64,000 bases of DNA from Odocoileus virginianus (taxonomy: Eukaryota > Chordata > Mammalia > Artiodactyla > Cervidae). The notes beneath the pieces are model-generated. The model was not told where the DNA came from. It searched no databases and saw only the letters and a list, made by a program, of their open reading frames with translations. The translations under genes and the position numbers were made by a program. Where the stretch lies: contig NC_069694.1 in the NCBI RefSeq assembly GCF_023699985.2, positions 34,615,073 through 34,679,072 of the forward strand, in the 5' to 3' direction. This document shows positions 36,001 to 47,997 of the stretch, one piece after another (within the stretch, counting starts at the first letter, position 1; each line of letters begins with the position of its first letter).

Positions 36001-37261
36001 TACAGGTTTTATTACAACAAGCTACAGTAATAAAAAAATGCAACAAAAATTGGTTTCAACACAGAGGTTCTGCAAATATAGTAGAAAACATACTCTTTCA
36101 TGGTAGCATCTATACACTAATACCATGAGTAACATGGAAAAGATACATGAGACTCAGAGAAAGGCCACAAAAGAGAACTATACATAATCTGGATTACATT
36201 TTAAAAAGAGTCTAAACCAAGAATGTTCTCCATAAAGAAAAAAAGCTACTGTGATCAAATTCTATAAATCATATGATTAATACTTGAGATTAGCAAACCA
36301 AGGCCATTCCAGAATTCCAGGTCTACCACATATTAGATGCTGAGATTTGGGGTCAGTTCTCTGAAAGATCTGATTATCTTCAATCTCTATTATGTTCTAT
36401 TTCAGCCTTACTACTCCATCTGGGCAAACAAAAGTAATGCTTTTCCCTTTCTCAGTTATCAGACATGGACTTTCCACTCATTTCTGTCTAAACAAATTAC
36501 TCCACATCCTCAAAACTTCCATGTGACCTTACTGGAACAGACTTTCCAAAACAAACTCTAGCTTCCCTAAAAGTCTCTTTTCTATCAAATACCATTTGTA
36601 ACTGTATTCTCGATAAAGGTAAAGAAACACCTACCAACTGTGAAGGATATTATCTGAATCAACAGCTTTGCAGACAGAATGACCTCAACAAGACCACTTT
36701 TCTTTGTCATTCATCTCCTTCCTCCATTTCTGGATTTATTTTTCAGCAAGATTCGGGAAATAAAAATAAATTCAACATATTTATTGGACATCTATCTAAA
36801 TATTTCATATTATTTTAGGCACTAAAGTAGATAAAAAAGGTTTTTCTTTTTATTTCTGCTCTTAAGAAGCCTATCTATTATTTGATGTTTCATCTAAAAC
36901 AAGAATCAGAAAGTTCAAAGCAAACTTAATTCTCACTCATTTCTACCACACTCTTTCATGCAACACACAATGTTAATTGTTAACTATAATAGTTTTCGTC
37001 AAAATATATAATATAATGGTGTTTAGCAAAATGAATGTTTGTGAATAATTCAATATAACTATTTCATGCCCCCAAAGTAACACCCTTTTTACTGTGTTTT
37101 CCAAAGTTCTCAGTCAGATAATTATGCTACACAGAAGAGTCCCTAACATATCCCCTGTTATGAATTTTATGATTCATTTTTTCTGAAATACTTTTCCCCT
37201 TCTTTATTATCTATGACTTGCATGCCTTTTTCCTGTAATACTTTACTACCAAGACAGGAAA
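33011..37261. other. SINE-free unique DNA
   Basis: No young repeat. A decayed MIR/L2-like relic may lie at 36760-36880 ('aacatatttattggacatct', 'ctgctcttaagaagcctat'). Open frames at 33887-34331 and 36337-36561 show no known domain. Confidence 0.5.
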
Positions 37262-37473
37262 TCAAGTTGATAGTGTCCTACGGATCATAACGAGTTCATC
37301 TGTTTGCAATGGTGGAAGATCTGTGGTAACAGCAAGGGCCAACCGAATACAACGTGTCAGACGTGCTGACTGGTCCCAAGACAGCAGGCAACACGCGACA
37401 AAAAAGAGAAGTTCAAGACCTCCCTGACGACAACAAGCTGCAGCAACAGCTTCCCAGCTGAGTGACATGAGGC
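37262..37473 (-). other. CpG-rich exon-like island (unconfirmed)
   Basis: A segment of about 210 nt with at least eight CpGs in otherwise CpG-poor AT-rich DNA. On the minus strand 'tttccattatag' could act as an acceptor, and a frame stays open to a TGA at 37262. The plus strand also has open frames, one ending DLPDDNKLQQQLPS. Neither reading is recognised. CpG retention suggests constraint or recent arrival; no target duplication or poly(A) was seen. Confidence 0.3.
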
Positions 37474-38792
37474 CTATAATGGAAACATTACTCGTTTAGG
37501 TAGGCTGACATGAAATATTAATTTCCTGGATTCTCTGTATTTGCATAGTAATAATAAGTTCATTTTCTTGGCTTGTTCTGACTTCAGTTAGCAATTCTAT
37601 TGTCATACCTGAGATTTGGGATAGGAAGTAGAGAAAGCTGTAGAAAATATCCTTCTGGAAACAGCAACACTAATGGAGCTTATCAGTATCATCATTAATT
37701 TAATCAAAAACCTTGAGGCAGAGGGCTGGAACAATCTGTTAAGGAAACATTTTCTAAAATAAGAGTGCTTCCCATTTGAATTAGGGTCTTACTTGTTTTT
37801 TTTTTTTTTTTCTCTTTAGGACATTATTTTTCTCTGTTATCTCTCTCTCATCCCTCCCCTGTTTCTGCCACTGATTAGATCTGCAACTGAGGGCTGTATT
37901 TTTACTAAAAAATGTATTCTTGCAAATTGACAATTTTGCAACAACATCCCTCTCCTCTAACCTTTTTAACTGATTTCTTTTTTTAATGATATCTCAATAT
38001 AGTTCAGACCCACTGTACCAAAGATAAAGTCCTTGTATCTCAATGAGAGAATACTCTAGAGAGAATGGAGTTTGCTTCACGATGTGCATGTTAATATGCT
38101 ATTTTCTTTAATTAGTTTTACAGATAATGGCTGCCAGCGGATGACTCTGCTATACGTAAATGTGTTTGTACTCACATGCATGCTTAGGTGTATTTCCTCG
38201 TCAAGATATAAAACAAAACAACAACATAACTATGAGGGAAGTTGCTGAGAATAGGATTCTTGAAAATGGAATCCCAAGGATGACTATAGGCATCATGCGT
38301 GTAAGGTAAAAATACCAATCCACTATTTGAGAACTATAAATTTGTTGATTTTTAAATCTCAGGAACATCATATTTAGATATACATAATGTGGTGCTCTGG
38401 GCTCAACAATGAGACTTCTCCTGCTGCCTCCAGGGAATACCTTTACTAATGCAGAGAAATTCTTCGTAATGATGATACTTACTATATAAAAGGATTACCT
38501 CTTCTGCTGGGGAGAGAACTTCCTGAGCTGAATATCACATGAGCATCCCAATAGGAGTAGCACTCTGGAAGTTTGAGGAAACAAAACTGCCTTTTGAACC
38601 TTTGTGACACTAAAGACAATCACGATTTGGCCATGCTACCCAGAATACACGGCACCACCTCCACCTGTATTCACTGACACCTTATCCCAGTGGGTTAAGG
38701 TATATAAGGTATATTTATATGGCAGGAGGAAGCAAGGTGCTCTCTGATCACCTTTCCCGGTGCAGCTGTACTTTAAATTTTTAAAGAGCTAG
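37474..38792. other. Unique DNA
   Basis: A T-run lies at about 37797-37811. No gene or repeat family was recognised up to the CHR-1/Bov-tA cluster. Confidence 0.5.
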
Positions 38793-38804
38793 GGACTTCC
38801 CTGG

Positions 38805-39014
38805 GCTTCCCTGGTGGTTCAGGTGGTAAAGAAACTGTCTGCAATACGAGAGACCTGAGTTTGATCCCTGGGTTGGGAAGATTCCCTGGAGAAGGGAATG
38901 GCTAACCACTCCAGGATTCTTGCCTGGAGAATTCCATGGACAGAGGCGCTTGGAGAGCTCCAGTCCACAGGGTTGCAAAGAGTCAGACATGACTGAGTGA
39001 CTGTCACTCATCAC
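38805..39014 (+). mobile_element. Bov-tA SINE nested in CHR-1
   Basis: A sense-oriented copy inserted 12 bp into the CHR-1 element. The target duplication GGACTTCCCTGG (CHR-1 sequence) lies at 38793-38804 and 39015-39026. Confidence 0.94.
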
Positions 39015-39128
39015 GGACTTCCCTGGTGGTCCACTGGCTAAGATTCTTCACTCATAATGCAGGGGGCCCTGGTTCAATCCCTGGTCAGGGAACTAGATCC
39101 CAAATGCTGCACTTAAGAGTTTGTATAA

Positions 39129-39339
39129 AGGTGGAGCTAGTGGCAAAGAATCTGCCTGCCAATGTAGGAGATGTTTGAGACAAGGGTTCAATCTCTGGGT
39201 CAGAAAGATCCCCTGGAGAAGGGCACGGCAACCCACTCCAGTATTCTTGCTTGGAGAATCCCATGGATAGAGGAGCCTGGTGGGCTACAGAGTTGCAAAG
39301 AACTGGACATGACTGAAGTGACTTAGGACATACACATGC
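39129..39339 (+). mobile_element. Second Bov-tA SINE nested in CHR-1
   Basis: Sense-oriented: 'ggtggagctagtggcaaaga' to 'gacttaggacatacacatg'. It separates the CHR-1 stretch 'agagtttgtat' from its natural continuation 'gctacaactaaag'. The exact target duplication is unclear. Confidence 0.9.
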
Positions 39340-39424
39340 TACAACTAAAGATCCACATGCCACAACATAGATGGAAGATCCTCAACTAAGACTGGATGAG
39401 CCAAATTTAAAAAAAGAAAAAAAT

Positions 39425-40091
39425 GTTTTTAAACAGCTATAAATAACACCATGGAATTATGAAGTCATGAAACTGCAGGTCAGGGACTGCATCAATGGAC
39501 CATTATATATTATCTGAAAAAGCTTTCCTAAGAAAATACATTCTCAAGACAGAAAAAAACATTTTTCATATTGTTCTCTTCTACACATTTTCTATCTTAG
39601 CTTTCAATATTTAAAATATGCTTGGAATTTGTGGAAGATAAATCACATATAAAAGGTATTTAAAAAAACACTTGGGGAGAAATGTTCTTTAAAATAGAGA
39701 GTAGACTTCCAAAGTCAAAAGCAATCTCAGTCTTTTCTTTTAAATGTACAGACTCTGTGCCCATTCCTCTGTGCCTGAGAAGTTCTGGGACAAGTGAGCA
39801 TCTGCATTGGTGTGATTAAGAGTCAGGCTCTAGTTAACTCTAAAATAAACATTCCCTGACACCTCCATAATCTTCTAAAGTTGAAGGAAGCCACAAATGG
39901 CAGTGAAACAAGCATTTCAATAGACTTATTATCATTTCTAGAGTGAATAGAACTATGCCCTGTTCTAAACTAGAAGCTCCCAACACAGATAATTATACAA
40001 CAAAATTAGTCAATCTCCATAAATGTTAAACACGAAATAAGAAGGAGAGTATTGATTCACACATTAAAAAGCTACCACCTTTTTTTTTCCC
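39425..40091. other. Unique DNA
   Basis: No gene or repeat was recognised. Confidence 0.5.
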
Positions 40092-40105
40092 CATGTGGGC
40101 AATAT

Positions 40106-40337
40106 GTGAGAGCAAGAGTGTGAAGTCACTTCAGTCCTGTCCAACTCTTTGCAACCCCATGGACTGTGTAGCCCGTCATGCTCCTCTGTCCATGGCATTC
40201 TCCAGGCAAGAGTATTGCAGTAGGTTGCTATGCCCTCCTCCCAGGCATCTTCCCGACCCAGGGATTGAACCTCTGTCTCTTATGTCTACTGTGTTGGCAG
40301 GCAGGCACCTCTAGCGCCACCTGGGAAGCCCCTATTG
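40106..40337 (-). mobile_element. Bov-tA SINE
   Basis: Reverse-oriented copy with the 14-bp duplication CATGTGGGC-A/T-ATAT at 40092-40105 and 40338-40351. Confidence 0.94.
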
Positions 40338-40549
40338 CATGTGGGCTATATACTAGACTAATTTTTCTCTGATTCATAAAATTCTTAGTAAATCTTTAGG
40401 GATGAAAAACCTGGTGAGAGACTTCTTAAGGTACCAAGATATTAAAATAAATAAATAGGAATAACTCTTGACATTCCTTCACCTCCCTAATTATAATACA
40501 AAACTTATCATATAGAGATATATATCTTTAATGTATGAAGAATAGGTAA

Positions 40550-40700
40550 TATTAATTGCTCATATGTGATAGGAAATCTGCTGAGTGCTTTATAGATATT
40601 ATCTAATCCTCTCAGCAACCTTACATGTGTAATAACCCTTTTAGTTTATAGATGAGAAAACTGAGGTAGAGACATACAGAAACTAGAAGTGCCTCCACAA
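40550..40700 (+). repeat. MIR SINE relic
   Basis: 'ctgctgagtgctttatagat', then 'taatcctctcagcaacctta', then 'gatgagaaaactgaggtaga' is canonical MIR order. Confidence 0.85.
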
Positions 40701-40764
40701 GTCTGCAGTTCTCTCTGTCTGCATCTCCACTCCTGCCCTGCATATAGGTTTATCAGTACTATTT

Positions 40765-41135
40765 TTCTATATTCCATATGTATGCGTTAATATGCAATAT
40801 TTGTGTTTTTTTTTTCTTTCTTAGTTCACTCTGTAGAAGAACCTCTAGGTTCATCCTTCCCACTGGACACAGAGAGGGAAGAGAGGGTAGGGCAAATTGA
40901 GAAAGTAGGATGGACATGTATAACTATCATATGTAAAACAGATAGCTAGTGGGAAGCAGATGTATATAGCACAGAGAACTCAACCCAGTGTTCTGTGATG
41001 GCCTAGAGGGTTGGGATGGGAGCAGGGAGGGAGGTGCAAGAAGGAAGGGATATGTATATTATTATAGCCGGTTTGCATTGTTGTATGGCAGAGACCAAGG
41101 CAATTTCCCACCAATTAAAAATGTTTAAAAATAAA
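40765..41135 (+). mobile_element. L1 LINE 3' fragment
   Basis: Sense-oriented L1 3' sequence: 'ccatatgtatgcgttaatat', 'gtagaagaacctctaggttc', 'tatgtaaaacagatagctag' and 'tctgtgatggcctagaggg'. It ends in an A-rich stretch and has internal deletions relative to the consensus. Confidence 0.85.
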
Positions 41136-42025
41136 CAAAATGATTTTTATACATGGATTCAACTAGTGACGGGCATAGCCCATAGGACAAGAGACACTGT
41201 TAAATATTTATTTGCTAGCTTTTTATTAACCTTAACTATGTATACCCTTAAGGCTTAATTATTAATTCACTTCTTTTGTTTTTTGTATCCTTTGCTTTGT
41301 AGATATCTTTCTATAAATATAAAGAAAAAAGGATTGCTATGTAAAGTTTTGGAAAATACAGGAATACTAAAAATAAATTTTAAAACCTTACAATTTAATC
41401 ACTCAGAGAAATCCATTAAAGAGAATATCTTAGCAGTTATTTTAATATACATATTTCAACTTCCTAAGAATTAAACTTTCTTTTTACTCAATAGTATAAT
41501 GTGAACATTTATTCATGCCATTAACTATTCTTGGTGAATATGATTTTTATAATTGTTTCAATTTCTTTATATCTAAAACTTTTTTACTATAACTTTTAAG
41601 AATCTATAAGGCAGATACTCCTACTCATAACTATCAGTACTTTCTTTATAGTTTCTTCATTAGTTTACCCAACTCAACTCCAAAAGAGGTTAGACATTTG
41701 CTTCTATTTTCTTGTGGATTTTTTATGGTTTCTCAATATTTTTTATGTTATCTCTTTAACCCATCTGTCTTTTATTCTGGCATACATTTATACTGTTAGA
41801 GAAGCTATAAATTTCTGAAACCCTACAAATGGTATTCTTCTATATAGTAAGACTTCAGATATTTGAAATCCATGATCTTGCCTATCACTTCTCTTCTATC
41901 CAAATCACAAATCATTTCTGTGTTTTAAATATGGTCAATTCCTTATTTTTTCAAAGGTGTTTGGAAAGTAATCTCTGTATATTCACAAATTTGCCACTTT
42001 TATTTGAAAGTGGGATGTTCAAAAC
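41136..42025. other. Unique AT-rich DNA
   Basis: No gene. Several short frames without domains. Confidence 0.5.
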
Positions 42026-42036
42026 TGGACACAACT

Positions 42037-42427
42037 TTTAAAAACTTTTATTGGAGTACAGTTGATTAACAATGTTCTGTTAGTTTCAGCTGTACAGAAA
42101 AGTGAATACAAATGTATTACTTAACCATAAAAAAGCAACATGGATGAACCCAGATATTGTCATACAGAGTAAAGTAAGTCAGACAGAGAAAGACAAATAT
42201 CATATGATATCTCTTTTGTGTGGAATCTAAAAATAGGGTACAAATGACCTTATGTACAAAACATAAGTAGAGTTAACAGATGTAGAAAACAAACATGATT
42301 ACCAGGGAGGGCATGGGAGGGAAGAGCTAAACGGGGAGATTGGGAATGGCACACACTCGCGGCCTTATGTAAAATAGATAACTAACAAGGACCTACTGCA
42401 TAGCACAGGGAACTCTACTCAATACTT
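42037..42427 (-). mobile_element. L1 LINE with 5' inversion
   Basis: The left part (42037 to about 42112) is the L1 3' terminus in minus orientation ('ttattggagtacagttgatt', 'gttagtttcagctgtacag'). The right part (about 42113-42427) is upstream L1 sequence in plus orientation ('gcaacatggatgaacccag', 'aagtcagacagagaaagac', 'agcacagggaactctactc'). The whole is bounded by TGGACACAACT at 42026-42036 and 42428-42438, so it is one insertion whose 5' part is inverted. Confidence 0.9.
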
Positions 42428-42438
42428 TGGACACAACT

Positions 42439-44491
42439 CTTTTAAGTGCACTATCAGTGTCTGTGTTTCCCAGGGCAGGAAATTATAATTCCATAAATGC
42501 AAGTAAGAGTAAACAGATTTGCTGGCTATCACATCATAACCTTTGCATGAATTGCACTGGTACTTAACTAAAATCTCCCGGAGTTTTTTCACATGAACCA
42601 CTACTGTCAAGCCCCATTTTCTGAAAATACTGGCAATGATTAATAATCTATAAGCTGATCTATATAGCAGTATATATGTATTTGATGTACATTGTGCCTT
42701 CAAATGGTGTTTGTGTTTCTGATTTAAGATTATGCATTTGCCCAGAAACAGAATAGACACACTCCATCTCACTGCTGCATAAGAAACATGATGGTCATAT
42801 ACTGAGCAATGCCTTCATTTAAAATACATACCTATGCTATGATAATAGAGATTTCAGGGAATCTTTTCAAGAACACCAAGAAACAAACTTAGAACTCCCC
42901 TGAATAAAAGAAGAGTTTCAGAAACCAGAAGAACTGAGCAGCCCACTTTTTCTGCAAAGCCCTTTGTGATCTTCTTAAGCCCATCTATTCAGACTAAAGG
43001 TCAAGTGGGCAAAGCCAGCAATTCTATTTTCCCACAAAGCTGCTACAGTTTTCTGTCTCCTGACAGCCCCGTCACTAGGAGTCTATTATCTTCCATTCTC
43101 TCTCCAGCACCACCCAGATCCTTAACTGGAAACGCAATAAACAGTTCCTTTCTTTTCATGGGTTGACTTCTGGCTTTTTGTAATGGCTTCATGTTATACA
43201 TCTAAAAGCTTTCTTCCCTTGCTCTGTTTATTTAAAGAGGGCAATTTGAGAAAGCAGAATCCACCCTAAACAAGTCTTTCACTATGGTAGGCCAATGTAA
43301 GTAAATTTGCTAATAAAAGCCTTTTCCAGTTCATTAGGTGGCACTTTAAAAGTAGCATCTAAATGACAGGTCTGAAAACTGTCTTTAAAGACTGTCTTAA
43401 GAACTTGATTTCTGTTTGAAGGAACACTTTGCATCTTCCTTTAAATAATAGTGATCTCAGGGGAAAAAAAAAAACCTGGAGTTTTTTGTTTAATCTGTAT
43501 GACTACAGGTTGTATATGCATTCTATCAAAAACTCATAGCTTTAGTTTTTTTTCCCCACTAATACCTGGTAAGATTGGTAGACATTTTCTTGTTCAAATC
43601 TTAATCCAGATCAAGAAATCAAACACTAGGAAATAAATCTAGTTGTTTTGAGTTGACAGCTACTTGGTAGATCAAGAAAATCAAATCCTCCTAATTTCAA
43701 AGTTAAATGGAGAAATAAGAGAAGGGGGGAAAAGTGACTTCTTGGCAGACTCTAAGCTTTCCATTTAAAGGTGTTTGTGCACTGATGTGATCAGAGCAGG
43801 ACCAAGAAGTCACATTACAGCAGTGGAGTTAACACATCAAGTTTAAGTTCAAGGAAGGTGTCTTACATTTCTTACATTTAGTGCATATTTACTTGCCATT
43901 TCTTGACTGGCAAGTCCTGACACATAAACACACATTTAAATACACACATATCCATAACCAGGAAGAGAAAACAGGTATGGGTAACTGACTGAAACACTAA
44001 TGACCAAAAGACATGAACAAAACAGGAAATTTCTTCAGTCTGAAGGTTAGCCTGTATCTTTACTTGTGGCACAGGATGATGCTATTCACTTATTTAAATT
44101 TCCTGATAAAATGTATTCAAAACAAAATATTTTAAAACATCTGATTTACTTTCCATTACTGAGTAGGAAAGAAATACCCTTAACAAATCAGGCCATCAGA
44201 CCTAAATAGAAGAATTTTAGACCAATTTTTTTCCTTTTATTTTTGTCATAAGAAATTGTTTTATCACAGTGCTTTTGTCATTTCCCAATATTTACAAGAC
44301 AAAATTAATAAAGAGAGCATTTTGAATTATTAGATATGTTATCTCAACATAAAATATATTTAAGAAGCCATTCTTCTTGCATGTTACATACATCATGACT
44401 TATTTCTGTAGGGTTTCCATCCTTGGAAGCTGCAGTACAATAACTGTATTAAAAACAACTGTCTTCCTAACATGGTGATAGACCCAAAATT
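42439..44491. other. Unique DNA
   Basis: No recognised gene or repeat. The 117-codon minus frame at 42419-42772 begins in unique DNA, overlaps the L1 end and has no known domain. Confidence 0.5.
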
Positions 44492-44714
44492 GTGTGTGTG
44501 TGTGTGTGTGTATTAGTCGCTCAGTTGTGTCCAACTCTTTGTGACCTCATGGACCGTAGCCTCCCAGGCTCCTCTGTTCATGGAATTCTCAAGGCAAGAA
44601 TACTGGAGTGGGTTGCCATTTTCTTCTCCAGGGGATCTTTCCAATCCAGGGATTGAATCTGTGTCTCCTGTATTGCAGGTGGATTCTTTACCACTAAACC
44701 ACCCGGGAAGCCCA
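44492..44714 (-). mobile_element. Bov-tA SINE with (TG)n tail
   Basis: Reverse-oriented copy whose tail complement has become a (TG)n microsatellite at about 44492-44511. The head complement 'accacccgggaagccca' is at the right. Confidence 0.93.
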
Positions 44715-44869
44715 GCTCCAAGATTATGTGGAGCCTCAGAACATGACCAATCACCGGAATGGTGGCAAGGGCACCCAGCCTCCAGGAGTTGTGATGGCTG
44801 GCAGGATGTTGCCCTAAATTTTTGGGCTGGCTACAGGAAATCTTGTGATCTGATCTCAGTTCACTTCTT

Positions 44870-45165
44870 CAACCTCATCTTTATATGATGCCTCCTCAAC
44901 CACTCACACAATACATTTCATCCAGCTAGATCTATTTATGGACTCCAGAAAACACCCATTTCTCTCTAGCCCCTATGTCTTTGCACTGGAATTTATTTCT
45001 CCCTAAAATGTCCTCACCTTCTCACTCCCATTAATCCCACCTGCAGGTAACTCTTACTCAGCCTTCAGTACTCAGCTTGAATCCAGTGCTACTATCATGT
45101 CAACTTATGTTCCCCTCCTGTGCAGTTTATGGCACCCCTCAGTCACCCCCATAACACACTAGAGT
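44870..45165 (+). repeat. L2 LINE relic
   Basis: L2 wording: 'ctatgtctttgcactggaat', 'cctaaaatgtcctcacctt', 'ttactcagccttcagtactc' and 'gtttatggcacccctcagtc'. Confidence 0.75.
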
Positions 45166-45179
45166 TATGGTATGAAGCA

Positions 45180-45375
45180 GAGGTTTTCAAAATGTATCCA
45201 AAAATCAGGTGCATCAGAATCTCCTCAGAGGCTTGTTAAAACAAAGCATTCCGGGTTCCCCTATCGTGCTATTGAATCAAAACCTCTGGGAATGGAGCTA
45301 AGAAAGCTGCACTTTATAAAGAAACTTCCCAGATAATACTTATCCATCCTCACTTCAGAGGCTACATGCTTTGGA
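45180..45375 (+). repeat. MER5A DNA-transposon relic (hAT-Charlie)
   Basis: Starts 'cagaggttttcaaaatgtat' and contains 'gtgcatcagaatctcctcag', 'aggcttgttaaaacaaagca' and 'tgaatcaaaacctctggga', in MER5A order. The right terminus is decayed. Confidence 0.85.
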
Positions 45376-45640
45376 GAAGTAAAGGCACAGATTGAAGAGA
45401 CTTCTGTTGTTTTAAAATATAAGAGAATAAAGGTAACGGGTCAAAAGTGTATTATTTTAAAAATGGAATCTAACCTTTACAGGGGGTTAGAACCATTTAC
45501 ACTTCTGAAACCAACAATTCTCTAGATGATTTTCTTCCTTTTGCAGTCAAGGAAAATGAAATAATACCCTATACATGTCAATTTCATTCTTTCCAGCAAC
45601 ACATAGAATAACGACTTCCTTAAAGTAGATTGGAACAAAA

Positions 45641-45676
<36 letters not shown>

Positions 45677-47523
45677 TCAAGAGAGGTACACTTAAAAGAG
45701 ACATTTTAATTAACCCCAATTTAGCAACAATGCTGAAACACAGGGGATTTAAGACACTTCTGACCTATAGTTTTTTAGTGATAATGATGATGATAAATGA
45801 GGCTATATTTTCCAGTCTAAAATATTTGCCACAGGCATGATTTCTGAACAACTTGCTTCTCTCACTTCTCAAGGCTCCATACCAAATAATAGTGATGTCA
45901 AGCACAAGTTCAGAAAATCAAGGGAGTCAAATGAAAAAGATATAAAAGGAAATAAGTACAAATGAGATTAGGCAGCTCTGGAGACATTTTTTAAAATCCA
46001 AATTCCAATGAAGATCGTTTAGAAATTGGAATGACCCTCAAGGTTGGTGCTGCAGTGAGTACCCGTGTTTCCTGGACAATGTTGGTGTTTTCCTCAGGTT
46101 TTAATTAGCAATGGTATACCCTAAGAAGACTCTCAGCAATTTCTCACACACTCTGGGCCATTTGCTCTCATTATGAAAGTCTGCTTTCATCGTTCCTGCA
46201 GTATAATTGATCTTAGCACAGTTGCTAATGCCAACAATCATCTAATTATTTTCTCTGTGACACAGAGAATAAAAATAAGTCCCTCTGTAAAACTTACCAC
46301 AAATTTTACTTTTAAAAGTCTGATGGTTTTTCAGAAAAAAAGGGGGAAATAACCACACAGTTTTCTATATGCTAAACTATTTCTTTATATGTGGCAAAAA
46401 CATTGATTTTGGCATTTTGCCTATACCAAAAAATCAGCACTTTGAAGGCAATAAGTAACTGACTACTTACACAGAGCCTGTTATAATCTCTTACCCCCTA
46501 CCTTCTTGGAAAGGCAGAATTCACAGTGGTTGGTCAGAATCCTGTTTGGGGCTGGAATAGGCCAAGATCACTCTGAAGTTTCTAGAGCCAATTAAATACC
46601 CCTGATTTACCGATTTAATAAAGAAACACTGTCTTCTGACCTTAAGGGGTCAATAAGACGAAACACCAGTAAAAGGGAAATGTTTTTATTGAAAACACAG
46701 GGAGATGAAGCACCAGGCTTCTGATGTGATTCTGTGATGCACTAATTCATCAGTGAAATGCTCACGATGGGTAAGGAATCAAGAAGAGTGATCTCTGATC
46801 CACAAGCTCAGAATTATGCTACTTAAATCCTTACAGAAAGGTTAGAAGCAAACTCTTAAGTACACCAAGAAACTTGTGCACACTTTCAAAGAAACATTAT
46901 TCTTTTTTTTAATATAATTTAAGTCAACCACAAAACTGGGGAAAAAAAACAAAAACAAACTACTCGAAACTTTTGCAGATAGTTGGTCACACTAATAGAC
47001 TCAAGGGTGTTCATTTCCTTTCTACTATACTGATAGGTGCTGGTGGACAGTTTTGGATTCATGAGTTAGTCTAACACATTTATCTTTATATGAATTCTTA
47101 CTCAAAGAAATTCCTCATCAAAGATTTGATAGTTTAAGTGACATAAATTATGCAAATATTTTGAAATGTTTTTTAAAGCTTTAGGATACGCTTATTACTC
47201 TGAAAAAGGTACCAATTCCATAAAAATAAAAAGTCATAGGAGAAGAATCAAGTGGTCATATGCTAAAATAATCCCTTCCTTTTGGTTGTGAGATTTTGTG
47301 ATTTTTATGTTTTTCCTTATTATCATATTGGAGCATTCACTTACTTTCCCCAACATTTTACTATGAATATTGATACAAACATTCAGCAAAGTTGAAGAAA
47401 TTTTATAGTAAATACCTGTGTACCCACCACATAGGTTTTACTAGAAACTTTACACCTTTCTATACATTTATCCATTCTTCTATCAATCTATCTTATATTA
47501 TGGATGCATTTCAAAGTAAATTA
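45376..47523. other. Unique DNA with a (TG)n microsatellite
   Basis: (TG)n of about 16 units lies at 45642-45674. No gene was recognised. A possible regulatory stretch within this interval is listed separately. Confidence 0.55.
46020..46330. promoter_or_regulatory. Candidate conserved non-coding element
   Basis: A repeat-free stretch with homeodomain-like cores ('ttaattagc' near 46102, 'ctaattatt' near 46242) and a 19-bp palindrome with single-base centre (TTCTCTGTG-A-CACAGAGAA) at 46251-46269. Function is inferred only. Confidence 0.25.
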
Positions 47524-47538
47524 CAGACTCTAGTATGC

Positions 47539-47750
47539 CTGCATACGTGCTAAATCACCTCACATGTCTGACTCTGTGTGACCCTATGGACTGTAGCCCA
47601 CCAGGCTCCTCTGTCCACGGGATTCTCCAGACAAGAATACTGGAGAGAGCTGCCATGCCCTCCTCCAGGGGATCTTCCTGACCCAGGATTGAACCTGCAC
47701 CTCTTCTTATGGCAGGTGGGTTCTTTACTACTAGCACCACCTGGGAAACT
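47539..47750 (-). mobile_element. Bov-tA SINE (first of a stacked trio)
   Basis: Reverse-oriented copy bounded by the perfect 15-bp duplication CAGACTCTAGTATGC at 47524-47538 and 47751-47765. Confidence 0.95.
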
Positions 47751-47765
47751 CAGACTCTAGTATGC

Positions 47766-47987
47766 ATGCATGCATGCATGCATGCTCAGTTGCTATAGTC
47801 ATGTCTGACTCTTTGTGACCCAGTGGACCATAGCCCTCCAGGCTCCTCTGTCCATGAGATTCTCCAGGCAAGAATACTAGTGTGGGTTGCCACGCCCTCC
47901 TCCAGGGGATCTTCCCCACCCAGGGATTGAACCTGTATCTCCTGCATTGCAGGTGGATTCTTTACTACTGAGCCACAGGGGAAGCCT
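47766..47987 (-). mobile_element. Bov-tA SINE (second of a stacked trio)
   Basis: Reverse-oriented copy starting with an (ATGC)n run at 47761-47782. Its left flank is the shared CAGACTCTAGTATGC and its right flank is CGACTCTAGCTTGC at 47988. Confidence 0.94.
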
Positions 47988-47997
47988 CGACTCTAGC

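Larger units (their letters stand above)
38793..39424 (+). mobile_element. CHR-1 SINE interrupted by two Bov-tA copies
   Basis: Three CHR-1 pieces are visible: a 12-bp start at 38793-38804, the head at 39015-39128 ('ggacttccctggtggtccac' to 'ttaagagtttgtat') and the 3' body at 39340-39424 ('ctacaactaaagatccacat' to an A-rich tail). Bov-tA copies fill the gaps. The layout places the CHR-1 insertion before both Bov-tA insertions. Confidence 0.88.

Noticed and set aside
45642..45674. Regular repeat that might suggest an array
   Set aside because: A plain (TG)n microsatellite; no spacer-repeat structure, and CRISPR arrays are not expected in a mammalian genome.
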